From NCBI RefSeq assembly GCF_020342455.1, contig NZ_CP080506.1, positions 1,116,001 to 1,180,000 on the forward strand: a stretch of DNA of 64,000 bases, read 5' to 3'. The notes below the pieces were generated by a model. That model was not told the DNA's origin and searched no databases. It was given only the letters and a program-made list of their open reading frames with translations. Positions 19,319-31,155 of this stretch are shown in pieces. The stretch's first letter is position 1, and the number at the start of each line of letters is the position of its first letter. The position numbers and the translations under genes are program-made. This DNA is from Profftia sp020342455. GTDB lineage: Bacteria > Pseudomonadota > Gammaproteobacteria > Enterobacterales > Enterobacteriaceae.

Positions 19319-20467
19319 TTAGAAACTTTCTTCACTCAACATAACTGATATATCAGTTTTTTCCCAAGGAAAATTCTCACGACCAAAGTGACCATAAGAT
19401 GCTGTTTGACGATAGATAGGTTGTATAAGATTAAGCATTCTAATTAAACCAAATGGACGTAAATCAAAAAATTTACGCACTAGAAAAATTAACTTCTTAG
19501 TTGATATCTTCTCAGTACCAAAAGTTTCAATCATAATTGAAGTTGGTTCGGCTACTCCGATAGCATAAGATACTTGAATTTCACAACGATCTGCTAAACC
19601 TGCAGCAACAATATTTTTTGCAACATAACGAGCTGCATATGCAGCTGAACGATCAACCTTTGAAGGGTCTTTCCCAGAAAATGCACCACCTCCATGACGA
19701 GCAGCACCACCATATGTATCAACTATAATTTTACGGCCAGTTAATCCACAGTCTCCTTTTGGACCACCAATAACGAAGCGTCCAGTAGGGTTAATAAAGT
19801 ATTTAGTACTACAAGACAACCATTTTGGCGGAAGAACTGGCTTAATAATCTCTTCCATAACTGCTTCTTTTAACTTTGATAAAGTTATACAATTAGCATG
19901 TTGAGTAGATATAACTACTGTATCAATACCAGAAATTTTACCATTCTCGTATAAGAAAGTTACTTGACTTTTAGCATCTGGGCATAGCCATGGCAAAGTA
20001 CCATTTTTTCGTACTTCTGCTTGACGTGCCATCAGGCGATGCGCATATATAATTGGTGCAGGCATAAAAACTTCAGTTTCGTTAGTTGCATAACCAAACA
20101 TAATACCTTGATCACCAGCACCCTGCTCTAATGGATTAGTGTTGTTAATGCCTTGATTAATATCTAAAGACTGTTTACCTATAGCACTTATTACAGCACA
20201 AGAATAAGCATCAAAACCCATGTCGGAACTTATATAACCAATTTCAGCAATAGTTTGACGAGTTAATTCTTCGATATCTATCCATGCATTAGCGGTAATT
20301 TCACCACCAACAAGTACCATACCAGTTTGCACATAGGTTTCACAGGCTACATGTGCTTTAGGATCCTGTTCTAAAATTGCATCTAGTATGGTATCAGAAA
20401 TCTGATCAGCAATCTTATCTGGATGTCCTTCAGAAACTGATTCAGAAGTAAAAAGGTATCTAGACAT
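19319..20467 (-). CDS. metK: S-adenosylmethionine synthase
   Basis: MetK makes S-adenosylmethionine, the universal methyl donor, from methionine and ATP. The 382 residues are close to the E. coli 384. It begins MSRYLFTSESVSEGHPDKIADQISD, with the substrate-binding GHPDK, then GAGDQGIMFGYA (the methionine/ATP loop), FVIGGPKGDCGLTGRKIIVDTYGG and the phosphate-binding GGGAFSGKDPSKVDRSAAY. All key motifs look intact. It is a single-gene unit with long blanks on both sides. I saw no MetJ operator (AGACGTCT-like) in front of it, so methionine control may be lost. Confidence 0.98.
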   Translation of the reverse strand: MSRYLFTSESVSEGHPDKIADQISDTILDAILEQDPKAHVACETYVQTGMVLVGGEITANAWIDIEELTRQTIAEIGYISSDMGFDAYSCAVISAIGKQSLDINQGINNTNPLEQGAGDQGIMFGYATNETEVFMPAPIIYAHRLMARQAEVRKNGTLPWLCPDAKSQVTFLYENGKISGIDTVVISTQHANCITLSKLKEAVMEEIIKPVLPPKWLSCSTKYFINPTGRFVIGGPKGDCGLTGRKIIVDTYGGAARHGGGAFSGKDPSKVDRSAAYAARYVAKNIVAAGLADRCEIQVSYAIGVAEPTSIMIETFGTEKISTKKLIFLVRKFFDLRPFGLIRMLNLIQPIYRQTASYGHFGRENFPWEKTDISVMLSEESF

Positions 20468-22767
20468 ATATGTTTTACCTTGATAAAATTAGGGGATTAT
20501 AACTAAATAATAAATAAATTATGTATATAATCTCTTTAACCATATAGATTTATTTAGCATATTATGCTTTATATAAGATAAGAAATTACTTTTATGGGAG
20601 TAAATTAATTTTAGAAAATATCTCTTCTACAATACTATTGAATAACTTAATGTCACTAACTAAGAGTCAGATAATATGTACTAGGGGAATTATTCTGGAT
20701 AATTTTAAAAATATATAAAAGGTGTTTTATCTATTAGTTTTTATTATTAGGAATATCACTACTGTACGGCATGTACTACAAATAATAAGTAATAATTATT
20801 CAAGATATTTTAAATAACAATACTCTTTGTAATATCTATATATGGTCTAACAGATTAATAATCTGTAATGCATAGCATAATATTTTAATTATATTTACAT
20901 AGCATTAATCAATAAAATTAATATGATAATTTTATGTAATATATCTGCGTACTAGTGTTATTTTAACTAGAAATATAAAACTAATAATACTAATAAATTA
21001 TTATCTTTCTATAAATCAATATCTTTATACTATAACCAAGTTACTGCTTAATAAGATTTATAAATTACGTAAATATATTTATATTTTACTTAATAACTTG
21101 AGATATTATAGGTATCGACTATAATATCTACTACTTAAGGTAGTAAGATACTATTTAGCGTAGTATCTTATCTATTTTTACTAACTTTACTAATTTCAAA
21201 GTATAATATAATTAATAATTATTATATTATAATGCAGTACTTTCTATATTTGTAATTTTTATAATCATTAGGTTAATATTATTATAATTATAGAATAGTT
21301 TAACTTTAACTAAAAACTACTTAACCACTATCTTGCAATAATACTTGTAATTATTGATATAACCATATATATCGCAGTGGTGTAAGATATTAAACAAAAT
21401 ATAATTAGAGAATATTTTATTGTATATAAGTAACACTAATAGATGATTTGCACTAAGAATATTAAACGTAATAGATATAGTATTAGCTGTATTTGTTATT
21501 ATCATAATATTACTGGTATTCTGTATTTAATAGAACACTAGTAAACGAAGTGATTATCAATACTTATGTTAATAATTTTACGAGTTATTATATTTTATAT
21601 TTAATACTTGTTTATTTTAATAAATAATTAATTTAATATTTATTTACATAACTAAATATAATTCATATCATAATAATCCATAATATTATTAACTACATAT
21701 ACTTTATACAGACACTAATTTGGTTTAAAATATTTAATATAAAATACAAAACTATATATCTATAGATCTATATAAAGTATCATAGTAAATATACATTAGA
21801 TATATATCTGAGATTAAATTATACACAGGATATATTATTTCAAGTAAATTTTTTAAAAAATACTCTATTCAGTTTTTATTATAAAACCACATGGTAAATA
21901 ATAACCAACTTTATTTAAAATACATATTATTATATATTTTTATATATAATATAAAGTAAATATTAAATGAAATATTAATATTTATATGCATTTAATATAA
22001 TAAATAATCTATTAAAAATCTTTTACTATTCTTATAGATCTAACTTCTAGATACTTTATGTTTTACTGATTAATAACAACATAATTATTACTATATACTC
22101 TAAGTACTACTAAGAGATAACTTAATATAATTATATATTCAATATAATTTCAACTATTTAGTTAATTTATACTTATATAAAGCAATATAATTTTAAAAAT
22201 TAGTTAAAGTAAACTATAAAATGTTAATTAATAAAAAATTTTCTATATATGTTAAAAATTTATAATTTATCTACTATATTATTAGGATAATTTAGTTGTA
22301 GTTTAAGAAAACTTTTATATTTAATCTAATAATAATGAAATAATATTACATACAGAATAATATTTTTCATATAGCTTATCAAGCTAATATACATAAAAAG
22401 GACTAATACGCTTCTCTATAAGAATTCTATATTATATATACATTTCTTTCATATATTATGCATATTATATACTAATAATAGATTATTATTTATTAGTGAT
22501 AGCAGTAATCTAATCTTTTTACGAAGTAAAATATTATACAGCTATTTATACAAGAAATAATATTTATTATGTTCAAGTATCATCTTAATAGAATTGAATA
22601 TTCTAACTAAAAAATACCTATATATTATGATTAAATATTTATGAATTAATTAATAATTATATACTGTTATCTTGTATATACTCAATTTTTATATACTATT
22701 AGCAACAGTAATTAAATTAAATAATTTTTATTATGAATAATAATAATATATGATTAATTACAATATC
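20468..22767. other. Blank AT-rich region between pgl and metK, with a hairpin cluster
   Basis: No credible gene in 2.3 kb; a 62-codon frame at 21317-21505 is AT-rich background. The exception is a compact run of three stem-loops at 21101-21170, listed separately. Confidence 0.55.
21101..21180 (+). other. Three consecutive stem-loops ending in a T-tract, unexplained
   Basis: Stem 1 pairs 21101-21111 with 21119-21129 (11 bp). Stem 2 pairs TACTAC 21129-21134 with GTAGTA 21140-21145. Stem 3 pairs TAAGATACTA 21144-21153 with TAGTATCTTA 21161-21170 and is followed by TCTATTTTTA. Adjacent stems share one or two bases at their edges. The arrangement resembles a small structured RNA with an intrinsic terminator, or a stacked terminator, read on the plus strand. 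No gene lies within 600 nt on either side, so its role is unknown. Confidence 0.4.
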
Positions 22768-23466
22768 TTATAATGTCCAATACACACTAACCGGTGTTTG
22801 TGTTTGATGTAATATAGCACGTATGGGCATTTCATTTATATCTACACCATGCATAGCACGTTTATAAACATCAAGCTTTTTACTTCCTGTTATATGAAGG
22901 TAAATACGTCGACTATTAAGTAGGGTTGGTAGTGTAAGGGTAATCCTATTAAGTGAAGAATTCAATGGGGTTATACCTATACAAACTCGACCAGAATCCA
23001 TAGCAAGAGCAGTAAATAAATTGTTTGCTCTGGGAAATAGAGATGCTGTATGTCCATCATCACCCATACCAAGTATAACTATATCAAAAGGTCTCGCAAT
23101 AATTTTTAGCATATGTTCGGTATAAACATCCCCATTAAACGGGGTTTTATAATTATTTTTTAAACCAATAAACTTTGCATTTAATACAGAATGTTGTAGT
23201 AAGTATTTACGTATAAGTTTTTCGTTACTAGAATCATCTTGTACATCTACCCAACGCTCATCAGCCAAAGTTATCATAACTTTATGCCACTCAATATTTT
23301 GTTTATGAGATAATGCCTTAAAAAATCCTAATGGTGTACTACCACCTGAAACTACTAAACTAGCTTTTTCATTATATTGAATTCTATATTTTATAGTTGT
23401 AGAAATTTCATTAGCAAAAAATTTGTTAAGAATTTCTTGATTAATAAATTCTTTAAATTTTACCAT
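22768..23466 (-). CDS. pgl: 6-phosphogluconolactonase, SOL/DevB family
   Basis: The enzyme hydrolyses 6-phosphogluconolactone, the second step of the oxidative pentose phosphate pathway. At 232 residues it has normal length for the SOL/DevB (NagB-like) type. Visible signatures are LVVSGGSTPLGFFKAL, ITLADERWVDVQDDSSNE, DIVILGMGDDGHTASLFP and ITLTLPTLLNSRRIYLHITG. It lies 100 nt downstream of zwf on the same strand, so the two consecutive enzymes are probably co-transcribed. E. coli K-12 uses an unrelated lactonase (YbhE family), so this link is typical of other lineages, not of E. coli. Confidence 0.94.
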   Translation of the reverse strand: MVKFKEFINQEILNKFFANEISTTIKYRIQYNEKASLVVSGGSTPLGFFKALSHKQNIEWHKVMITLADERWVDVQDDSSNEKLIRKYLLQHSVLNAKFIGLKNNYKTPFNGDVYTEHMLKIIARPFDIVILGMGDDGHTASLFPRANNLFTALAMDSGRVCIGITPLNSSLNRITLTLPTLLNSRRIYLHITGSKKLDVYKRAMHGVDINEMPIRAILHQTQTPVSVYWTL

Positions 23467-23566
23467 TTATAACAACTCCCAATACTTAAAATTATTTAAT
23501 AAAGATTTTTACTTTTTTATTTTGTTAATTAGTATTATAAATAAATATATTTTAAGTATATTGTAT

Positions 23567-25021
23567 TTATTTCATACAAAGGTCTATCCCAATAGGTGTT
23601 ATTGGACCGCAAGTACCTGCTTGATATAACTCAGGAGATTCATTATGCATGGCCCATGCTTCCATTATAGAGTCGACCCATTTCCATGCTGCTTCTACTT
23701 CGTCACGACAAACAAATAGCGCTTGATTCCCCCTCATTATTTCTAATAATAGACGCTCGTAAGCATCCATTAAATGTTTATGATAAAAAATATCTGAGAA
23801 ATTTACATTTAATGTAGTTTGTTGCAAAAGTTCTGTATGTTCTACACTAGGTACTTTATTTAGAATATCAATATGGATACCTTCATTAGGCTGTAATCTT
23901 ATTGTTAGTTTATTTTGTGGTAACTCTTTATAAGAATTACCAAACAAATTCAGCTGTGGTTTCTTAAAGAAAATAACGATCTCAGAACATTTTGAAGACA
24001 AACATTTACCAGTATGTAAATAAAAAGGAACACCAGTCCAAGACCAAGTATCAATATCTACACGAACAAAGACAAAAGTTTCTGTATTACTAGATTTATT
24101 AGCACCTTTTTCTTCTAAATACCCTGGAACTTTTTTACCATTTATCATGCCTGATATATATTGACCACGTATAGTGGTATCATGTACATTGGAATAATTG
24201 ATATGACGTAGAGCACGTAATATTTTTAATTTTTCATCACGAATAGAATCAGTAGAAAGATCAGCTGGAGGTGACATGGCTATTATAGCTAATATTTGTA
24301 ATAAATGACTTTGAATCATATCTCGCATTTGACCTATTTTATCAAAATAACTCCAACGTTCTTCTATTCCAACTTCCTCGGCAACAATGATTTGCACACG
24401 ATCAATAGTCCTATTATCCCAATTATTAATAAATAATGAATTTGCAAAACGTAACGCTAATAGGTTGAGTACTGTTTCTTTTCCTAGATAGTGATCAATA
24501 CGATAAACTTGCGACTCATCAAAGAATTTAGCCACCTGATTATTAATATCACGTGAGGAGTTTAAATCATTACCCAAGGGTTTTTCCATTACAATACGGC
24601 TTGGTTTTTTATTTAATCCTGATGCATTAAGCCCTTTACATATAGCACCAAAAGTACTTGGTGGCATAGCTAAATAATTGATATTTATTCTTTTTTTATT
24701 ATCTATAATTTTAGTTAAATTTTTAAAATATTGAATATTATTTACGTCTAAATTACAAAAATCTAGACGTTTAATAAATTTATTCCATAGTACTTCATTA
24801 ACTTTTTCTTTTAAAAAAGTATCCAAGGATTCACGAACAAATTTAATATATAACTCTTTGTCCCATATAGCGCGACCAACACCAATAATACGAGTATCAG
24901 GATGCATATGGCCGGCTTTTTCTAATTCGTATAACGAAGGTAATAGTTTACGACGGGCTAAATCTCCTTTTGTACCAAAAATAACTAGGTTACAAGCCTG
25001 TACTGTTGATATCATTGCCAT
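23567..25021 (-). CDS. zwf: Glucose-6-phosphate 1-dehydrogenase
   Basis: Zwf oxidises glucose 6-phosphate to the lactone and makes NADPH. The 484 residues compare with 491 in E. coli; the loss is at the C-terminus. The N-terminal nucleotide-binding loop is LVIFGTKGDLARRKLLPSLYELE (about residues 12-34). The substrate and catalytic motif is VYRIDHYLGKETVLNLLALRFAN (His in RIDHYLGKE, about residue 180). GYLEEKGANKSSNTETFV and LQPNEGIHI are also typical. In one conserved stretch YLRTGKRL has become YLHTGKCL. It forms a pair with pgl. No edd or eda follows, so I infer flow into the pentose pathway only. Confidence 0.98.
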   Translation of the reverse strand: MAMISTVQACNLVIFGTKGDLARRKLLPSLYELEKAGHMHPDTRIIGVGRAIWDKELYIKFVRESLDTFLKEKVNEVLWNKFIKRLDFCNLDVNNIQYFKNLTKIIDNKKRININYLAMPPSTFGAICKGLNASGLNKKPSRIVMEKPLGNDLNSSRDINNQVAKFFDESQVYRIDHYLGKETVLNLLALRFANSLFINNWDNRTIDRVQIIVAEEVGIEERWSYFDKIGQMRDMIQSHLLQILAIIAMSPPADLSTDSIRDEKLKILRALRHINYSNVHDTTIRGQYISGMINGKKVPGYLEEKGANKSSNTETFVFVRVDIDTWSWTGVPFYLHTGKCLSSKCSEIVIFFKKPQLNLFGNSYKELPQNKLTIRLQPNEGIHIDILNKVPSVEHTELLQQTTLNVNFSDIFYHKHLMDAYERLLLEIMRGNQALFVCRDEVEAAWKWVDSIMEAWAMHNESPELYQAGTCGPITPIGIDLCMK

Positions 25022-27565
25022 ATTTCTTTCCTCGTTGCAGGATACTTGTAATTTTATTTATTGAATTACAAAAAATATAAATTTATGATTTTGATCATAG
25101 TAGATTTTATTGTACTAATATAATTTATAACATATAATTATAGTTAAAACAGTTGAAGTATTATTACAAATAATATAGCTTAGATTATAAAAGAGAAAAT
25201 GAAATTAATAACTGACTAAAAATGGTAATTAAACTTTTAGTATTAGAGACTAAATGATAGAATAGAGTTAATGTATAGATAACCAATCTAAAAATATTGT
25301 ATGTCTATTTTTGAATGTTATAGTAACTTATATAATGTAAATAACATGTTATCTAGTATTCTATTAAGAATAAAATATATTATAACTTTTTATACATCAC
25401 ATAAAATTAAAACATGCATGTAATTATACTTGATACTTAGATAATTATTATTATGCTGTATTAACTATTTATTTATCATAAAATAAACAAAGATAACAGT
25501 AAATATAGTATACAGTAAGGGTACTAAATGTTTGTAGGTAAAAAAACTAAAAGGGAATAGAGATGCTGATTAATAAAAACATATACATAAGGACATATCT
25601 AAATATATAAAGTTGGATAGTGATAAAATCATATTTTATGTATATTTTATTCTACACTGTAATGTGAATAATTTTAAATTATTTATGGTATATAGGGTAA
25701 TTAAATAATTATAGAATTGATCTTCATACTAACATAGTATGTCGTATATTATATATAATAATAACAATATTATAATACAAATAAAAGACATTACTAGAAT
25801 ATAATAAATAAAAATATACCCAAAGTATCACTATAATTACTATAAAATTATACTCTTAAATGAATAGTAATAAAATACTACTTAATTATCATAGATAATG
25901 TCTATGGGTTAATAACATTATTTACACCTTACACTTTAAAATAATTTTTATATAAAATATCTAAAAATGTAATCTTATACTCTAGTTATTATCTTATATA
26001 AAAATCAGTTAACGTAAAACATTGTGTCTTATAAATACTAGCTGTTATATAATTTATAATTATATCAAAATCATTTTCATTGAACTTTATTGGTAAAAAT
26101 AAATTTTATATATATCTATATCAAATATTTAAAAGAAATATATTTACATAAATAGATTATAAATCTATTCTACTACTTTTACTACTTTAAGATTAAATTG
26201 AACACAGATACTCTCTAAAAGAGTTAGATTTATGTGGAATCAGAGTTTCTAAACATTTACTAAGAAGTATATTATATATAATTCTAATCATATTTATAAC
26301 TTAAAAATATTAGGATTATATCCTGATAATTAAGTAGGATATAATCCTAATATTTATTCAAATAATAAAGTATTTTTTAATTAAAAGTTTTAATTAAATA
26401 ATTTTAATAAATTATAGTAATTTAGATAAATTATCTTCGATAAGATATCTTATTAGTATTTAATTATTAAATTAAATTATGGTTACTAAAAGTTTATTAA
26501 AACTATAAATGTAAGATTTTGTATTATTCCTTTCTCGTATAATATACCTACATCATATAATATAAATAACTAATTTTAATCTTTATTAGATTAATATATA
26601 CCTTGTGATAAGTTTATTCTGAATATTATATTTAAAGATTATCGTATAATTTTGCTTATTGATTACTGGGATAATAATAGTTAGGATACAATATTACTAA
26701 AGTTTTATTATCTTATAGATAATCGATAATACATTAAAATTTAACACTATAGCTATAAATAATAAGTTTAATTCTAATTATATAAAGTTTTTAAAATACT
26801 AAATGTATCAGGTTAATTTTAATACAATACATTTTAAATATAAATAACTAACTCATGATCTTTATATAATTAAAACATACTAAGAATACATTTTTAAGGG
26901 CATGAATAATATTCAAGTAAAAAATAATATTATACTCTTTAGTTATAAAACCTTCAAAAATATACTCATATTACTAGATAATATTTATTACTATATAATT
27001 ATACATAAATTAAAAGCATTTAGTAGTATACTATAATATTTTTATATAAAATATAAGTTTTGACGATACCTTGTATATTACAACTGATTACTGATAGTAG
27101 TAATACTATTTGATTCCAATTTATTTTTCTTAGAAATCAATATTTTGCTATTATTGAAATTTTGGGTATTTGATTGAGAATGTTAGTTACAATACTTTTT
27201 CTAAAGTGTAACTTTTATATTAATAAAAACTCATACTACTTTATGCTCTACCTTATAATATCTTAATGATACTTTTTATCTGTTATTCTATAAAGATATA
27301 CGATATCATTATTAATGGAGTTATACACTTACAAATATAGATTAACTGTATACACTGACTAAATAAAAGCTAATTATCTCACCTCCTTAACTGTATAAAG
27401 TTTTCTATATTTTAGTAAATAAAAGATTAATCCAATTAATATTATATAATTACCAATAATTAAAATATTAACTCTAATTTTAGAGATATTCTAAAAAAAG
27501 AAATATTTAAAAATATTATTATCAATATATATAACCTAATATTATATTTTAGGATACTACATAAA
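25022..27565. other. Blank AT-rich region between zwf and ydiK
   Basis: No credible gene in 2.5 kb. It contains a perfect 20-bp inverted repeat at 26305-26355 and otherwise only AT-rich background. Confidence 0.55.
26305..26355. repeat. 20-bp perfect inverted repeat with 11-nt loop
   Basis: Arms 26305-26324 (AAATATTAGGATTATATCCT) and 26336-26355 are exact reverse complements; the loop is GATAATTAAGT. The arms include five G/C pairs, which is notable in this background. It lies 1.2 kb from either neighbouring gene. A bidirectional terminator of vanished genes, or a protein-binding site, are possible. Confidence 0.65.
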
Positions 27566-28669
27566 ATGTATAAAAAAAAGAATAATTATGATGTACCACG
27601 TATTACTTTTGAGGTTTTATTTATATCACTTATGATGCTTGCATGCTTTTGGGTAATTAAGCCATTTCTTTTTGGATTTACATGGGCAAGTATGATAGTT
27701 ATTTCAACTTGGCCCGTGCTTATAAAGTTACAGAATATATTTTGGGGTAAACGTTGGATAGCTGTATTACTTATGACACTTCTACTTCTTATGCTTTTTA
27801 TTATCCCAGTATCTTTAATTATTGGTAGTTTAATCGACAATAGTGGTCTTATTTTAATTTGGGCATCATCAGCTAAAAACTGGTCAATTCCTGAACTTTT
27901 ATGGCTCAAAAGTATTCCTATTATTGGTTATAAGCTATACAATAGTTGGCATTTAACATTAACTGGTGGGGGTAGTATAATTATTACTAAAATTCAACCA
28001 TATATTGGCCGGACTATTACTTGGTTTGTGGCGCAAGCTGCTCATCTAGGCTCTTTTGTACTGCATTGTGCGCTAATGCTATTATTTAGTGCCTTATTAC
28101 ACAGCCATGGTGAAAGTATAGCCTTAGGAATACGCCAATTTGCAATCCGTTTAGGATCTGAGCGTGGAGAGGCTGCCGTAATGTTAGCAGCTCAAGCGAT
28201 TCGCGCCGTTGCACTATGCGTGGTAGTAACTGCTCTAGTACAATCAATTTTGGGAGGACTTGGTCTAGCTATTAGTGGTGTTAGATACTCAATGCTACTA
28301 ACATTATTAATGTTTATCTGTTGTCTTGCGCAGCTTGGACCATTATTAATTCTAATCCCAGCAATTATCTGGCTTTACTGGATTGGCGATAATACTCACG
28401 GTACTATTTTAGTAGTATGGAGTTGCATAGTTAGTATATTAGATAATTTCTTACGTCCAGCACTGATATCTATGGGCGCAAATTTACCAATGGTTTTGAT
28501 AGTATCTGGAGTTATTGGTGGTCTACTAGCTTTTGGTATGATAGGACTATTTATAGGTCCAGTAGTACTGGCTGTTACCTATCTATTAGTATCATCATGG
28601 ATTCATGAAAATCCCATACCATTTCAACAAAATAAACAAATTACTCAAAAAAAATATGATAAAATATAA
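27566..28669 (+). CDS. ydiK: AI-2E family membrane transporter YdiK
   Basis: This is a polytopic inner-membrane protein of the AI-2 exporter (AI-2E, formerly UPF0118/PerM) family; the substrate of YdiK is not established. The 367 residues match E. coli YdiK along the whole length: SLMMLACFWVIKPFLFGFTWASMIVISTWPVLIKLQ, ALMLLFSALL, LAAQAIRAVALCVVVTALVQSILGGLGLAISG, AQLGPLLILIPAIIWLYWIGD and GVIGGLLAFGMIGLFIGPVVLAV. About eight hydrophobic segments are visible, with an extramembrane region at about residues 90-150. The extreme C-terminus is Lys/Gln-rich and shorter than in E. coli. A TAGGATA ribosome-site candidate lies about 15 nt upstream. The erpA gene follows after 0.57 kb. Confidence 0.9.
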   Translation: MYKKKNNYDVPRITFEVLFISLMMLACFWVIKPFLFGFTWASMIVISTWPVLIKLQNIFWGKRWIAVLLMTLLLLMLFIIPVSLIIGSLIDNSGLILIWASSAKNWSIPELLWLKSIPIIGYKLYNSWHLTLTGGGSIIITKIQPYIGRTITWFVAQAAHLGSFVLHCALMLLFSALLHSHGESIALGIRQFAIRLGSERGEAAVMLAAQAIRAVALCVVVTALVQSILGGLGLAISGVRYSMLLTLLMFICCLAQLGPLLILIPAIIWLYWIGDNTHGTILVVWSCIVSILDNFLRPALISMGANLPMVLIVSGVIGGLLAFGMIGLFIGPVVLAVTYLLVSSWIHENPIPFQQNKQITQKKYDKI

Positions 28670-29237
28670 TTATATGATTCTCTCATATAGAGATATTTAA
28701 TTAATTTAATATATATTTTACTAAATCTAAAATAATAACATTCAGTAGTGACTAAATACTAATTGCACTATATTCAGTATATAAATATAATAAGAATATT
28801 TAATCACCTAATGTTATTTTAACAAACATATCATAACGTTATAAATAATAAATATTTTTACAAAGTAATATATTAGAATAATAAATATTTTAATATATAA
28901 TAATTTTATTTATTAATAAAAATTCAATATAATTAGTAAATAAATAAAAATATTGCTTTAAATATATAATTAAGTAATATTTAAAGCAATAAAATATTAA
29001 AATAATATAAGATTATTGGTTATTTTGTTTAATAAAATATGTAATATCAAGATTACCTTATAAATCACTTCCTATAAAGGAACTGAATTAAATTTTATTA
29101 TTAAACAATATTATAAAATATATAATTAGTGAATTCAAAACTAAGTAAAACATTATAGACTTCTTTAGGATACTTTGTATGGCTACACTAATTAATAATT
29201 GTGTAATATCCAATCAAAATACAATTTGGAATAAAAA
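28670..29237. other. AT-rich spacer between ydiK and erpA with a 15-bp inverted repeat
   Basis: No gene. A perfect 15-bp inverted repeat (28951-28965 with 28977-28991, loop 11 nt, arms TATTGCTTTAAATAT) lies 280 nt past ydiK. It has no convincing T-run on the plus strand. Confidence 0.5.
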
Positions 29238-29582
29238 ATGAATGAAGATTTAAAGTTGCCGTTAGAATTTACTCAAGCTGCAGCATGTAAATTAAAAATG
29301 CTGCTTGCAGAAGAGTCAAATCCTAATCTAAAGCTAAGAGTTTATATTAATGGTGGTGGATGTAGCGGTTTTGAGTACGGTTTTATCTTAGATGATCAGA
29401 TAAATGCAGAAGATCTAATTTTAGATAAAGACGGTGTTATGTTAGTTGTTGATCCAATTAGCATGCAATATCTAGTTAACGGATCTATTGATTATATAGA
29501 AAACTTGCAAGGTTCTCGCTTTATTGTTAACAATCCAAATGCTAAAATAATATGCGGATGTGGATTATCATTTAGTATATAA
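29238..29582 (+). CDS. erpA: Iron-sulfur cluster insertion protein ErpA
   Basis: ErpA is an A-type carrier that delivers Fe-S clusters to apoproteins, in E. coli including IspG/IspH of isoprenoid synthesis. At 114 residues it equals the E. coli length. The three cluster-ligating cysteines are present: Cys42 in VYINGGGCSGFEYGF and Cys106/Cys108 in IICGCGLSFSI. It is called ErpA rather than SufA or IscA from its start (MNEDLKLPLEFTQAAACKLK) and RVYINGGGCSGFEYGFILDDQ. It stands alone, with GGA shortly before the ATG as the only ribosome-site hint. Confidence 0.96.
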   Translation: MNEDLKLPLEFTQAAACKLKMLLAEESNPNLKLRVYINGGGCSGFEYGFILDDQINAEDLILDKDGVMLVVDPISMQYLVNGSIDYIENLQGSRFIVNNPNAKIICGCGLSFSI

Positions 29583-31155
29583 GATTAATTTTTATAATAA
29601 CTAACTCTTTATGAAGAACAGTAAAAATAAGACTTATTAAATTTTAATTTACTATTTCTATAGTATATTATAGCTAATAAGCTAAAATCATTTATTGTAA
29701 TAATGAGTGACTTTTAAATAAAATTAATAAATTATTAGATTCAATAAGATGGTAGTAATTATTATTAACTACAATATTAACTGTAATAAATAATATACTC
29801 TCTTTATAAGAGATAATATTAAATCTATTTTTTACTAAAAATCTTAAATATAATGAATTAAGTTATAGCTAATTGTAATAGCTATATTTGATAGTATACT
29901 ATTAAAATATCTATTAGTAAATAAGTAAAAGATACCTAACTTATTAAGTTTTTATAATATATTTTTAATTTCAGTAATAATTTTAAATAATATATATGCA
30001 TCTTAAGTCTGAATTAAATTCATATTAAGTATCTTGAATAAGTAATTGTATTTATGTTATTTTTTAAATGATATTCTAATTATAAAAACAATAATCTATT
30101 ATATATTATATCTTTATTACTTAGAATAAAGTGAGTGTTGTAAAAGTATTTCAATAAGGTATTAAGTAATATTTTAAGATATACCATGATTTTTATCTCA
30201 TAAATATAAACATTAGGTAATCTATCTTATTAAAAATCAAATAATTAACTCTTTCATATAGCTCTATAATATAAAATATAATGTATTACATACTATAAAA
30301 TAGGATTATTATACTGATATAATCAGTATACGTACTATATATGAAACATATAAACTGATAATACTATTTTATAAACACTATAATTCTTTCATACATTGGA
30401 TTCAATATTATTAATACTCTAATTGATACGATAGAACATTTAATATAATAATTGTATGTTATTCTAGATGAGATAGTCCCATGTAGAATACTAAAATAAC
30501 TTAAAAATTATGCTAAAAAATGGAATCATATAAAATAATAATTGATATACAAGATAAAAACTTTTTATATTATTAATAATAGTGTAATCCTGTATTATGT
30601 TTATAAACAGACATAAAGTTTAATAAGATATCTAAAATATAATACAAATAAAATTTTTATTAACTTCATTGTGTTAACTAAATAAGATATAGAGGATTCA
30701 GTTTCTTAATGAGTAATAAATTATATTATGATATTTTACGATAAATGGAGTAATATAAATATATTGATTATTATCTACAAAAGAAACATTTATATTATAA
30801 CATGAACAATATTAGCTTTTATATGTCAAGATCACGTTGATTAGAAGCATAATTACTAATGTTTATTTTATACTTTATATAAAGTAATATAATATTAAAA
30901 TAAATAATAAATTATAAATATACAATTAAACTTTAAATATATTAATAAATGTAAGTTAATTACTCTATATTAATACAGAAAAAATTATCATGATTTATAT
31001 TTAACTAAAGAAAGAATTATAAAGTACCAACACCCTCTTAGTTATACAGCCTTAACTTACACACTTACGCCTAATACCATTATTTCATGATATATAAATA
31101 TATTATACTAAGAACGTATTTACTCAACCTAACTTATTTAATAAATATTTAAAAT
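29583..31155. other. Blank AT-rich region upstream of ybeY
   Basis: In E. coli miaB and ybeZ precede ybeY. Here 1.57 kb before ybeY has no open frame. A less AT-rich patch (about 31018-31082) just before ybeY could be regulatory or a relic; I cannot assign it. A 9-bp hairpin (30310-30330) is present. Confidence 0.5.

Noticed and set aside
21317..21505. 62-codon open frame between metK and pgl
   Set aside because: Composition matches the non-coding background and no motif is recognisable.
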